From positions 62,001-126,000 of the forward strand of contig JACVRA010000022.1 in the NCBI GenBank assembly GCA_019828545.1: a DNA stretch of 64,000 nucleotides, given 5' to 3'. Under the pieces are notes generated by a model. The model saw nothing but the letters and a program-made list of their open reading frames with translations, did no database searches and was not told where the DNA came from. The translations under genes were made by a program, and so were the position numbers. Below are positions 43,569 through 54,861 of the stretch, piece by piece. The stretch's first letter is position 1. The number at the start of each line of letters is the position of its first letter. Origin of the DNA: Paracamarosporium sp. OC-R06-R3. Its lineage: Eukaryota; Ascomycota; Dothideomycetes; Pleosporales; Didymosphaeriaceae.

Positions 43569-43803
43569 TTGTGTGTTGCGTGATCAAGAAGTCGCGTCGC
43601 AAAAAGTTTTGGGAAGAGAAAAGTAGTCGCAGCTGCCCGCCTCGGCTCGGCAAGCTAGGTCCCGCCTGCCGCAGATCCCAGCCAACGTCAGGTAAACACT
43701 TCAGGGGACCGCGTCGTCTTACGCACGAAGAAACCCACGACACTCCTTCTCTTTTTTTCTCTGGTAGCGGCGACTTGCTCAGGAGCACCGCATTGTACCA
43801 GGC
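43569..43803. promoter_or_regulatory. Shared promoter of UTP6 and CWH43
   Basis: 235 bp between divergent starts. A short T/C-rich tract (43746-43761) lies on the CWH43 side. No named factor site recognised. Confidence 0.4.
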
Positions 43804-46800
43804 ATGCCGCCGAAATACAGAGACAGCGACATTGTCGCAAGTGTGCGCAGCCCTCGCCTTACAAGCTTGGGTCGAACGATGCTTACGAGCTTATAGTTCA
43901 ATGGCAAATGGGTTTCATGGTTGCATACCGTTGTAGCGTACAGTATGTTTTATAACTTCTCCACTTGTTAGAACTTATAAGCTAACGTACATAAAGCCGC
44001 ATTTATCGGCGCACTCGTTGTCGGCTTGTACGCATCCCCGAACCTCCCACACAAACTCTCATCTAAGCATCGACAGGTCACTCCATTACCACAAAATCGT
44101 ACAAAATGAGTTCTACGTCAGTCTCCACGCATTTGTGATGATCTATGCATACCAACAAGTATATAGGGCTATCCTCAGGAATGGTTTCCATCTGTCTCAT
44201 CAACCATCGGAGACCGCTATCCAGAACGATCAGTGTTCCAGCTTTTTATTGCTTTAACTTCAGGTGAGAAAATCAATTTGGTTCAGGACCAGTTATGCTG
44301 AGAATGTACAGGTCCGCGCTTTGCTCTCGTAGGGCTGTGGTATGTCCTTACTCGCCGACCGAACTCGACCCTACCCAAATTCGTGCTCGGAGTCGGCATA
44401 TTCCGTACATTGACGTGCGGTGGATGGACATATATTACATCGACCGATGACCATGACTGGCACGATATTTTTATGATCTCATACTTGGTTTCGACCATCC
44501 CTTGGACGTTTGGCGTAATTGCCCTTAGCCCTAAGAACCCCACCGCCGTTCAATATCGCAAATACTTCTCTGGAACCTTTTACGCCACCATACTACCTTT
44601 GATCTATTTCTTCATCCAACACAAGGTGCATCACGTAGCTGGAGGTATGTCTTGTTTTTTGTAACAATTTAGGATTCCTCTGACAGTTGTAGCCTACACG
44701 ATATACTCGTTCTTCGAGTGGGCGCTGGTGCTCCTCGATGTCGGATTTGATGCTGTTACTGTTATGGAGTTCCAGAACGTGGAGGTTCAAGTCAGAGATC
44801 TGAAAGGCATAAGCCGTGGGTATGTCCGTCCGCTCCCCGACTAGATAGCTGTCTTCATCAATGCAATTCCCTGAAACCAAGTTCTGATCCGATATTTTCG
44901 CTAGTGCTGGCAACAAAGCCATTGCCGATGCTGTTCTCGAAAAGGAGTATGTCCTCGAAAACCCTTGATTTGGACCTCCCCTAAAGCAAAGCAGGAAGAA
45001 CAGAGAGGCTCGTGCTGTTTTCGACAACCGCTTTTCCTGGTTCGGCCTATTCGATGCTGCAGCTGATGTATACACTGGGGTATTTCTTCCCATTGCCAAT
45101 TTTGTAGCCATACTAAGATGCACAGTTCGTTTTCTGGTCTATGCTAACCTCTCTCGGGCTGTGCGTGTGGTGTAAGTATTTTAGAGCATGGCGAAAGACA
45201 ATTGCTGATAACTGAAAGACTTCCCACTATGGTACATGGGCATCTCTGGGTACGAGGTGTTGGTAATGTGCACAGTTTCACCCTTTCTACTGGGTATCAG
45301 ACCTTTGCGTTACGTTTTCACGAGACATGTCCGCATCTGCCACTTGCTCTCCCTTTCAGGCCTTCTTGCCTATCTTATCAAGGACCCCGCCAACCGTTTG
45401 TTCGCCGTCGGCTTCGGTGTTTGGATGTCTTGCCTATCGTGGGCTGCTACTTTCTACGGAGAGAGATCTCAACCGCATCGTCTTGAGGCACGCATCACAG
45501 GTTTTGCTTTAGGTTTGATCATGTCCAGTCTCGCCAAATTCGCTTTCCATACCAATAATCCAATCTGGCCCATCATGCATGGGCCGAATGGCGGCTGGAA
45601 TAAGGCTGGGTTGGCTCTCGCTGTTGTAGCAATCATCAGGTCCACTCGTTCCACCGCAAGCTCTGGTGCTGATATTCCAGCTCCGGGCCCTACCAAAGGT
45701 TCCGCAACGCTTACTGGCTTTGGTCTCGCTGGCCTCCTCTTCAGCATGCACTCCCTCCTTTCCGACTCCAGCACCATGATCCTTTGGGTCTGGGAAGGCT
45801 ACCCTGTTCGCGGACCGCTCGCCGTCCCTCACGGCGCATGGACTCTCCTCGCCATGGGCTTTGGTCTCATGGTAGGCCTCTTCACCCCGTCTCTCGCCCG
45901 TTCGTGGGCCTTATACGGCATCGGTTCAGTCGGTGCTGCCATACTCACCACCTCCAAACACTGGACAGGTTACTACGGCGCACTTGCCCTTGCAGTGTAT
46001 ACCATGGCCGCAGCGCCTGTGCTGATAGGCCACGCAGCACGCCACTCTCCCGCTAAAACCTTCGGTATTGGCTTCCTCATCTACAACATTCTCGTCTTGG
46101 CACACGTTTGGATTGTCGCTTATGCTTTCGTTCCCGGTGGTCCTCTTATGCGCGAACACACCGACTGGGTCATGACCGCTATGATGCTCTGCATTGGTGC
46201 AGGTGTCTTCAGCGTCTCCGCCCAGCCCGCTTCCCCTAAAGCCAAAGGCAAACCCAAGGTGCCTAACCCCGCAGCCCGAAAGCAACGCGCGTATTATATC
46301 TACGTCTTGCTCTTCCTCGAGCTTCTTTCGATCTCGGTGGCGTACCTACGCTTCCCAAGCTACAATTACACGCCGTATCATCCTGAAACGAAGAGCATCA
46401 CAGCGGGAATATGGACTATCCATTTCAGTTTGGACAACGATATGTGGAGTTCTGAGCGGCGCATGCGCGACGTGATGGACGAGCTAGAGATCGACGTCAT
46501 GGGCCTTCTTGAAAGCGATCTGCAGCGCATCATCATGGGCAACCGCGACACGACTCAATTCCTTGCCGAGGATCTGGGCATGTACGTCGATTTCGGACCC
46601 GGACCGAACAAGCACACATGGGGTTCCGCGCTCCTGTCCAAGTTCCCGATCGTGAACTCGACTCACCACTTACTTCCTTCGCCTGTGGGCGAATTGGCGC
46701 CTGCGATCGAAGCAACGATCGATGCATACGGCGAACTCATCGACGTCTTTGTGTTCCATTCCGGGCAAGAAGAGGACCCCGAGGATAGGAGGCTGCAGAG

Positions 46801-47253
46801 CTTGTACCTAGCCGAGCGCATGAAAGCCACGCCGCGCCCTGCCATCCTGCTGAGCTACCTCGTGACCAAACCTCTCCAAGGAAACTACCACACCTACGTA
46901 GGCGAGAAGAGCGGTATGCGCGACATCGACCCCAGCGACTGGGACAGATGGTGCGAGTACATTCTCTACAAGGGATTGAGGCGTACGGGATACGCGCGTG
47001 TCTCGAGGTCGACGATCACAGATACGGAGATCCAGGTTAGTCCAAGTCCAATTAATTAATCTTCACAAGTGTACAACATGTGCTGATATGGAAACAGGTT
47101 GGCAAGTTCGTCGTGGGACAGCCCGAAGGATCGGACGATATTATTCCTGAGGCGCAGGTCCCTGAGGGACTTCGATTCCCCACGCTGTTCAGGGGACAGG
47201 GTGTGCGGGGCCACCGGTACCACGTTTTCGATGAGCCGAGATATTATGCGTGA
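43804..47253 (+). CDS. CWH43: Cwh43, GPI-anchor lipid remodelling protein
   Basis: Twelve exons give about 949 residues: 43804-43833, 43897-43942, 43997-44027, 44077-44116, 44167-44263, 44312-44644, 44693-44819, 44905-44946, 44995-45079, 45126-45171, 45219-47035, 47098-47253. Every junction keeps frame and rebuilds family sequence: '[20 protein letters not shown]', '[20 protein letters not shown]', '[12 protein letters not shown]', '[20 protein letters not shown]'. The N-terminal half is a multi-span Frag1/Sfk1-type membrane domain. The C-terminal part ('[20 protein letters not shown]', '[17 protein letters not shown]') is an endonuclease/exonuclease/phosphatase-like lumenal domain. Cwh43 replaces GPI-anchor diacylglycerol with ceramide in the ER. 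The first 30-nt exon (donor 43834) is the least certain; all later exons are well supported. Confidence 0.9.
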
Positions 47254-47519
47254 GTAAGGGTGAAGAAAATAAGGTGATTGTGTATAGATAGGTGATGGTG
47301 AAATGTAGAAAAGGGGTGTGTAGGACGGCAAGGGGTTCGGTCGGGTTTCTTTTGTACATGTACGCTATATAGAGAATCACTATGTTTCATGTGCAGGATC
47401 TGAGGGCATACTGTTCTTGTATGGATGACATATCGTGATTGGATAGGACTCTGGAGATGCATCGAAGCCTAGCGTCACATGGGCGCAAAAGGCCGCATAC
47501 GACATCCACGTCTCGCACC

Positions 47520-48941
47520 TCACGACTTCTGCTCATCGGGCGGCGGAAGCACAATCACATACTCCCTCTCACTGCCCGCAAACCTCAGAATATCCTTATC
47601 CCTCAGCTCGAAGTACCGACTCGTCTCGACGCGCTCCCCATTAAGCTCCGTCCCATTACTCGACTCCAAGTCGAGAACATACGGCTTGACCTTCCCCCTT
47701 ACCTTCTTCACCCCAAACTCATCCTCCACCGTCTTCTGCACGTACCGAAACTGGATGACCGCGTGCTGCCCGCTACTACTCGGGTGCTCAAGCACATAGT
47801 CCACAACCTCCACACTCCGCCCCAGCAACCAGCAGCTCTTCACCCCCAGCTCAATCGTATCCACGACGTCGTCTCCCTTGAAGACGACGATGCGCCAAGC
47901 CTGAGAGGAAGGCGGTTTGCGCGCCTCGGGCGGCTCGTGGTATTTCAGGGAGATCTTTGTGCCTTCGACCTTGTTGGCGGCCTTGGCGAGGAGGCCGGTT
48001 GTTTTGAAGTTTGGCTTTTCGAGCGTGGGCGGGGCGCCGCCGTACTTTGTGGGCGCGAGTTCGCTGTTGTCTGCGCCGCGGAAGGATATCTCTTGGGAGG
48101 GGAGGGATTGTTTCGAGCGGCGGTGGGGGGAGGGCGAGCGGGAGGGCGAAGGCGTGTGTTTTCGGCGGCGTTTGGGGGGCGGAGAGGATGATGGGAAGCG
48201 CCGCTTGAGGGCGCGGTCGGAGCGAGGAGAACGCGAGCCGCGGTCGCGGTCGCGTTCGCGGCGCCTGTGTCGGTTTCTGTCTCGGGAGCGTGACCGGTCG
48301 CGATAGCGGTCTGCTGAGCGGTCACGTTTTGTGTCGCGGTCTCTGGATCTCCTCCTCTCTCGTGAGCCTTCACGCCTGCGCTCGCCGGATCTTTCGCGGC
48401 GTTTCTCCCTATGCCGGTCCCTGGAGCGGTCTCTGCCCTTGGATCTGTCCCGCTCCTGTGAGCGGTCTCTTCTTTTTCCTCTGTCCCGGTCTTTAGAGTG
48501 AGGTCTGTCCCTGGTCCTGTGTTTGTCTCTAGAACGGTCCCTCTTTCTCTCTCTTGAAGCTTCGCGCGGCCTTCGATATGGCTCTGGAGACGCCTCGCGG
48601 TCGCGTGTGAGCGGGACGGGTTCGCTTGACGCGTCCTTCGACTTTGCGCCTTGTGATGGCTCTTCCGGTGAGCCATCCCTCGTGCTTCTTGGGGGCGACA
48701 GCCTATTCTTTTCCTCTCTTGCCTTGCCCCCGTCTACTGACGCCGATGGCCTTAGGTCCCATCTCCTCCTTCCCTCTGGTACTGGTGATTGGCCGGGACC
48801 ATTGTGCCTCGTCTCAGGTGGCCCGCGAGTGTCCCAACGCCGACTCTTGTGGTCCACAGGCGCAGGCTGGCTGCCTTGTCCCCGCAGCTTCTGAGTAAGA
48901 GCAACGCGGGCGCTGTAGGGCGAGAGCTCGCGTTCAGCCAT
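47520..48941 (-). CDS. PML1: Pml1/SNIP1-like FHA protein (RES complex)
   Basis: A single-exon gene of 473 residues. The N-terminal 270 residues are an Arg-Asp/Arg-Ser-type low-complexity region with many RDR/SRDR repeats. The C-terminal FHA domain runs 'SWRIVVFKGDDVVDTIEL', 'YVLEHPSSSGQHAVIQFR', 'PYVLDLESSNGTELNGERV', 'YFELRDKDILRFAGSEREYV', the SNIP1/Pml1 pattern. Pml1 with Snu17 and Bud13 forms the RES complex on the activated spliceosome, which aids splicing and retention of pre-mRNA in the nucleus. The repetitive RD region is long compared with yeast Pml1, closer to animal SNIP1. Confidence 0.9.
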   Translation of the reverse strand: MAERELSPYSARVALTQKLRGQGSQPAPVDHKSRRWDTRGPPETRHNGPGQSPVPEGRRRWDLRPSASVDGGKAREEKNRLSPPRSTRDGSPEEPSQGAKSKDASSEPVPLTRDREASPEPYRRPREASRERKRDRSRDKHRTRDRPHSKDRDRGKRRDRSQERDRSKGRDRSRDRHREKRRERSGERRREGSRERRRSRDRDTKRDRSADRYRDRSRSRDRNRHRRRERDRDRGSRSPRSDRALKRRFPSSSPPPKRRRKHTPSPSRSPSPHRRSKQSLPSQEISFRGADNSELAPTKYGGAPPTLEKPNFKTTGLLAKAANKVEGTKISLKYHEPPEARKPPSSQAWRIVVFKGDDVVDTIELGVKSCWLLGRSVEVVDYVLEHPSSSGQHAVIQFRYVQKTVEDEFGVKKVRGKVKPYVLDLESSNGTELNGERVETSRYFELRDKDILRFAGSEREYVIVLPPPDEQKS

Positions 48942-49721
48942 CGAGGCCCGTCTAGAATACGCTGGTCTGGGGGCGGCGACGTGGTTTCGGATGGGGGGTT
49001 GCCGCGTTGTAGGGCGTAGTCAGCAGGCGCGCCAGCTGCCTCGAATAAGCGCGGACACGACCAGCGACGTGGCGCTCCAGCACAACAGTGTTGAGAGGCA
49101 ATTGTGAAAGACGCACGTTGATCACGCTGTTTGCGGCGCAAACAATTGCGGGCACCGAATCAATCTTCGCGCCAAATGACGCTGCACTAACGCCCGCGCA
49201 CGGGCCGCTGCATAACTCAGTCGTGCCTGCCTCTCGGCGCTTGCGGGGAAGCCACGGCCTGTCCTTGTCCGCAACATCCTCCGCCCACTGTGCAATGGTC
49301 CCACAGTCCCACGGTACCTGCGTGGCTCTTTTCGAGGCCCACGTTTCAGCGTCGTCTGTCAGCGAGTCGAAACCGTTTGAGGCCATGTCTTGCGCGTTCG
49401 GAGGAAATGGTGGTGCGCCGTCTTACTGCGCAGGGGGCCAAAAGTGCTCGTCGGTCCAAATGGGGAACTGCTGTACATAGCCGCCAAAGGTAATCGCCGC
49501 ATTGTGGTGGCTGCGCACGATCCATACACAAGAAAACCATCCACTATCCAAGGCTCTCGCGCGTGCCGCAATTTTGCTGTCTTCCTCTCTCTCAGGTGCC
49601 CTCTCCTTTCGTCGGTCTTTTGCGCTGCCTCGACCATCAGTGCCGTTGCGTCTAATAATCTAATGTCTCCTACGGCCCCAGGCCCCAGCTCATAGGCCTA
49701 GCGCCAACAACACTGCCAGCC
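48942..49721. other. Intergenic region, divergent PML1 / coiled-coil gene
   Basis: 780 bp of upstream sequence for both genes; several short open frames but none with protein character. Confidence 0.45.
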
Positions 49722-52700
49722 ATGGCACCCGTCTCGAGATCAAAGTTCTTTTCCTGGGGCTCCAAAGGCGGCCGCCATCAATCGCCCCAGGAGCCCTACT
49801 ACCGCACCGGAGGCCTTCTCCAGATCGATACGAGCGTTGGAGACGAGGACCAATTCCAGCAGGTCGTGGTGCTGGACGAAGCAAAGGTAGGTGATAACGC
49901 GATAGGCGATGCGCTGTCAATTCCCTCCGTCGCGTCACCTCGTTGGTTGTCCAGCATCGACGTGTCACCCTACAAGGGTTGAAGGTGCATGCTGCATTCG
50001 CGTGTGGACATCTCCCATTGGCTTGCAACTCAACTCACAACTGCACAGGATACAACATGGCGTCGAAATCCAAAGAACCTTTCCATTGTCCCGCCAAACT
50101 ATATCACCGGTCACAGTCCCGACTCAGCGCTCCAGAATGATGCCCTCGTCAAATCTGCCCCTAACCTACTCGCCGTCTTCAGTGACAATATTTTCCCTGC
50201 TACTTCTGGATTAAGCCCTACTGCATGCATCAAGTCTAAATACTCTCTCCCACCATCGCCAGCGCTACCAGCAGAGCTTCCAGGGTCCATCCTCTTAGAC
50301 AATCAGGGATACTCGGCTCCATCTACTCCGCCGCCTGATGCAGAGTCCATTTCCAGCGCAGTGACTAGCGTCCGCAGCATGTTTTCTCTTAGCTCAGGGA
50401 ACGCTAAACAGGGCCCTTCAAAGGTGCCACAGCATAGGAAAAGTGCAAATGACTTGCAGAAACGATCAAAGTCACGACCTAGTTTGATTGCTTCACCAGC
50501 CTCCACCGATAGTAGAATTACAACTTGCTCTGCTGTATCTGGTGACGTCGCGAGTAGCGCTAATTCGACAAAGGCACGCATAGGACCTGATACGATCGTA
50601 GAAGGAAAACAGTGGAAGGTTGAAGAAGATGGTACTAACACAGTGAGTATTCTATATTCTACTAGCCCCGTTGGCCAAAGGCACGGTGCGAGGAGGCGGA
50701 GGTTCAACTCGCATCATTACCTGATCGGCTGTAGGCACAGGCGCGACAACTGCATGTTACGCTTCATACCTTTCGAATCACCACTGACTTGAGCAGCCCA
50801 AACAGGCCTCAACATCGCGAGCTAAACAGTTAGACGAACTCAAAGCAACGATCACAGCGCAAGACCAGACGATTGCAACTTTGCAGTCGCAGTTTGCGAA
50901 TCTGCGGGTATCCCATGAAGCCCATGTCACCAGTTTGGTCAGTTCTTTTGTACAAACGATGCTTCCAACCATGCGCTCATGCTTTACAGGCCAATGCACA
51001 TTCGCTAGAGATTTCAGCTCTGAAAGACTACACAAAGTCACTTGAAAGTCAACAAAAGGGCCTTCACCATGCGTCTAGTAATCACCTTTTGTTCATGCTC
51101 GATACCACGGACAACCCACTGTCGCCGAAACGGGACAGTCCATTCTCTTCTGCCGGTAGTACACCTGCTGGCTCCATTCGTTCATTGAAACCGTCTCTTG
51201 AAAATCCTCGATCGCCGCTCCGGTCGCGTCACAATCCCGAACTGGAGAACCTCAAAAAGAAACTCAGCATGGCGAAGCGACCCGAAACCGGCAATGGAGA
51301 CGCGGTTCGCGAGCTGAGTCTGTATAAGCAGAACAATGAAGCACTTCAGAAGCAGGTTGAATCGCTTATGGCGAAGCTCAACCATTCTGAAGAAGAGAGC
51401 CGCAAGCAGAGGCGCACGATCGAGGAGACTCAGAAGACCTGTGACGAGTGGCAAGAGAAAGCAAACAAAGCAGAGGAGTTGAAGAAGAGCACCATGGCTT
51501 TGCAAAACACAATTGATCATCTCGAATATCGACTAGAGTTGGCTAATGTTGACAAGATCGACGCGGAGGAGCAGCTGCTCGATATACGATCGCACAGGAC
51601 TCCGTTTGATCCAAAGTCGCCTAAGCTTCAAGTTCCTGACAACCGCCAGAGCACTCGCACTAGCATGAGCACCGTGTTCGCCAACGAATCCCCAATCAGC
51701 CAAAGCGACAACGAGCCTACAACACTGGCCACTTTTGTCTCCCATATTGAGCGACTGCAAGAGCAGGTCCGCCAGAAAGACACGCACATCGCTGAGCTTG
51801 AAGCCAAGAACGATCGACTACGATTGAACTACAACCGGTTGCAGAGCGAACATCGGGAACTAGATTTGCAGTCCGGCATTCAGGATCAGCTTCTTACGAA
51901 ATCTAAGCAGAATGAGATCCACATTGAGGAACTCCGTACCGCCATCATCAAACGCGAGGCTATGATTGGAGAGAAGAGCAAGGCGCTGCAACAAGTCGAA
52001 CGGCAGTTGGAACATCACAAACTACTGCTAGAAGCGGAGATCCGACGCCATGCGACCTTCACACTTCTTGCGGACACCAATGGGAACCCGCTACCTGAGC
52101 TCACATCATTGGCGTCGAAAGAGGACATTGACCGTTGGATCGAACGACTCCAGAAGCAGCTGAACAAGGATAAAGCGGAAAGGAGGGGCGTGAAAGCCAG
52201 AGACGAGAGCGCAATCGAAGCTCTTCGCCGAGAAAATGATTTCTACATTCGAGAGATCATCTACTACAAGCTTGATTGCAGGGGTTACAAGTCAGACATC
52301 AAAAAGCTGAAGCGAATTGCTGCGCAGATGGGAGGTCACGACAGTCGACCGGGCGAAGAAGAGTCTCCAGACCCTTCGTGCAAGTCTGCTGAGAAGTCCG
52401 CTGAGAAGTCTACGCAAACCCAACTTCTATCCATTCCATCGAACCTTGGAGCTTCAACATCACCATCCCCTGTCTCAACTGGCCCCATCTCTATTACCAT
52501 ACCGTTGACGCAACGTATGACGCCTCCGCCGTCTGAGCTTACTCCCGAGCCATCTCCAGTCGAGAAAATCAAGCGAACAATCAAACGCGTCCCACTACCG
52601 CTTGATTCCAGCTTGCCATTGACTCCTCGAACTCCCCCCTTGAGGGCTGCGAACTTGGCAAACGAAGCTGACAACATCAATCCTGGCATCTCACCTCGGT

Positions 52701-53916
52701 CCGTAGCACGGCTTTCTCCGGAGCGTCGGAAGCCTACTGTATGGGACACAGCCCTGCCCTAATAACCTAGTAAGTGTAGCATACTGACCATCTCTAGCCT
52801 CCGTCTCCAAATCAAGAGAAGTTTGGAGAGCTGGCAACGAACTTCCCTCTGAGCACACCTGCTGCTCCCACGAAACACGATCGTCGAAGCATGAGCGATC
52901 CGATGATCCAGTTCTCCTCCCAGTCAATAACATCGAGCTCGTCTTCTAAGATTGAAGTTGGTATTATACCGATCGGGACACGCGAACGATCAGGATCTGT
53001 TCCTGAACATCCCAAAGGCAGAGGCACCCCGGAGCGGCCGCCTCGACCACGTTTCGGTCTCTTTGACGCAGAATCGGACAATATAGCACCCCTCCGACTG
53101 CAAACACCTCCACGAGTAAACGTCATGGCAGAAGCAATGCGTAATTCCCCGGATCAAACGAAAACTGTGCGGCAACCTATTCCGCGTAAGGCTTTGGCTT
53201 CGTTAGCTCTCGCTTCCAGTACCTTGCCACGAACTGAGCCTGAGAAGCATTCAAGCAGCTCAACTACCGACTCGGCAATTCCTGCACCATTGCAATTCCG
53301 ATCACGTGAAGGTTCTACAAGCTCTGGTGTCGTTGTTGCCTCGCCACCATCACGGCGACCAAGCACTGCATCAAGCTCGAACATTCCATTTGTCATCGCT
53401 ATGGGCTCACCCCACAACCCAGCCCTTATCACACCAGTTAATTCAGTACAACCCACAAATTGTTCGATTACAGGAAAGCTAAACGTAGTTTCACCTACTT
53501 TGAGGACTGGCGTCGGTGGCACCATGGCCTCAACGACTCCCGTCACTTCGCCTGTATCGCCCACCGGCACCTCAAAGCAACCATATTTCAGCAGCGTCCT
53601 TCCTTCTTCCAGATCTCACAACACAAATCTCAAGTCTGCATCTACACTGCCTAGCCGTAGCGCCAGTCTATCTTCAAGCTTTGCTGCGCCAACTGCCGCG
53701 TCCCGATCCAGAACCATGACATCGGGCCATGCGCGCAATCTTAGCGCGAGCTCCATCCGTCATGCGATCAATCTACCCTCTAGGATCGACTTCATCAAAG
53801 GGAAGGGCAAGTCGCGGAAAGAAAGCATCAGCCACCCATCACCATTAGCGAGTCCTTTCGATCTTGAGCGCTCGACGCACGTTACGTCAAATAAGAACAT
53901 CGGCAAAGCCATATAA
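49722..53916 (+). CDS. Large coiled-coil protein of unknown function, about 1255 aa
   Basis: Five exons (49722-49886, 50049-50642, 50797-50937, 50990-52738, 52798-53916) join in frame. The N-terminus 'MAPVSRSKFFSWGSKGGRHQ' and 'PYYRTGGLLQIDTS' is a recognisable fungal start. A Ser/Pro-rich region follows, then long coiled coils (about residues 255-810), for example 'ELKATITAQDQTIATLQSQF' and 'IDHLEYRLELANVDKIDAEE'. The C-terminal third is Ser/Thr/Pro-rich and disordered. The last intron (52739-52797) begins GTATGG; a better-looking GTAAGT nearby cannot be used because TAA codons precede it. There is no membrane segment or enzymatic motif. The architecture suggests a cytoskeletal or cell-cortex scaffold, which is inference. 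Confidence 0.75.
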
Positions 53917-54861
53917 CACAGTCATTTTTTCTTTGCCGTTGAACTCATAACCTGTGGCTTCGTGCCGTTAATCTGGACCTTTCATCTATTAGCTTTTTCA
54001 CTTGATCTTACGAAGTTACGAATTACGAATTTCATTTCTCAGCTGGGATATACGGAGGACGGTGCATGTGGGATTGGATGCATATACTAGGCTTTGGATA
54101 CAGGAAGGGCATTTGGATAGGCATTTGGATGGTGTTGCTGTTATATCATACCCAGAGGTCGGTTCCATTCAGCACAGGACGTTGGTGTTGCGTATTTCTC
54201 CTTTCTGTTGTGTTATTTTACTCTTGCTGTCCACTGCAGACAGTATCGTTCACTTCGAACAAGTGAACAGCATATATAAACAGTAAATGGAATGTTGTGG
54301 GGAGAAAGAATGTGTCCCAGCAGTAAAGTGATGTCTCGGCAGTCACTTTGGTAAACATGCACGTTCCCTTCACTAAATGCTCAACTAAGACCCCATGCTG
54401 TGTTTGTGATGAATGGACAAAGATGGTGTCTTTGCGCAGATACTTCCACACGTAATACAAAGGGATTGGACGACGTGGCATAGCTGTTGCCGATGCTGTT
54501 GCTGTAGCGATGCCGCGCCATGGCGCTCGAGATCCCCTTTGACAATGTCGACAAGCGTCTTGGGAAGCAATGGACGGAAGCGGGTCTGTCTCCGCAATTC
54601 TGTAGATGAATGGCAACGCCCGAAAACGCAACGAAGCGTGGATCATTGCTGTGACGACATGGGTCCTAGGCCGTACTGACGCACGGGCCTACAACAACAC
54701 GCGAGGCAGGCGCGTTTCACTGGAACCACGAGAGAGGCAGGGGCACCGCAGCGCTCACCGGCTTTCGAATCTTAGCACGCCTCTAAACATGTTAATGGTT
54801 GCGTCTACAAGAACACAACACACCCGCGGCTTCTCTCGACTCAACGCGCCACACGCCCACC
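53917..54861. other. Intergenic region, no gene seen
   Basis: 945 bp between two plus-strand genes. Short open frames only; presumably terminator of the first gene and promoter of the second. Confidence 0.45.

Noticed and set aside
43860..43942. Possible tRNA-like stretch near the CWH43 start
   Set aside because: No T-loop GTTCRA box in the right place and no closing acceptor stem; the region is better explained by exon 2 of CWH43.
47439..48191. 250-codon plus-strand frame
   Set aside because: Antisense to PML1; no domain, and the sense strand encodes an FHA domain.
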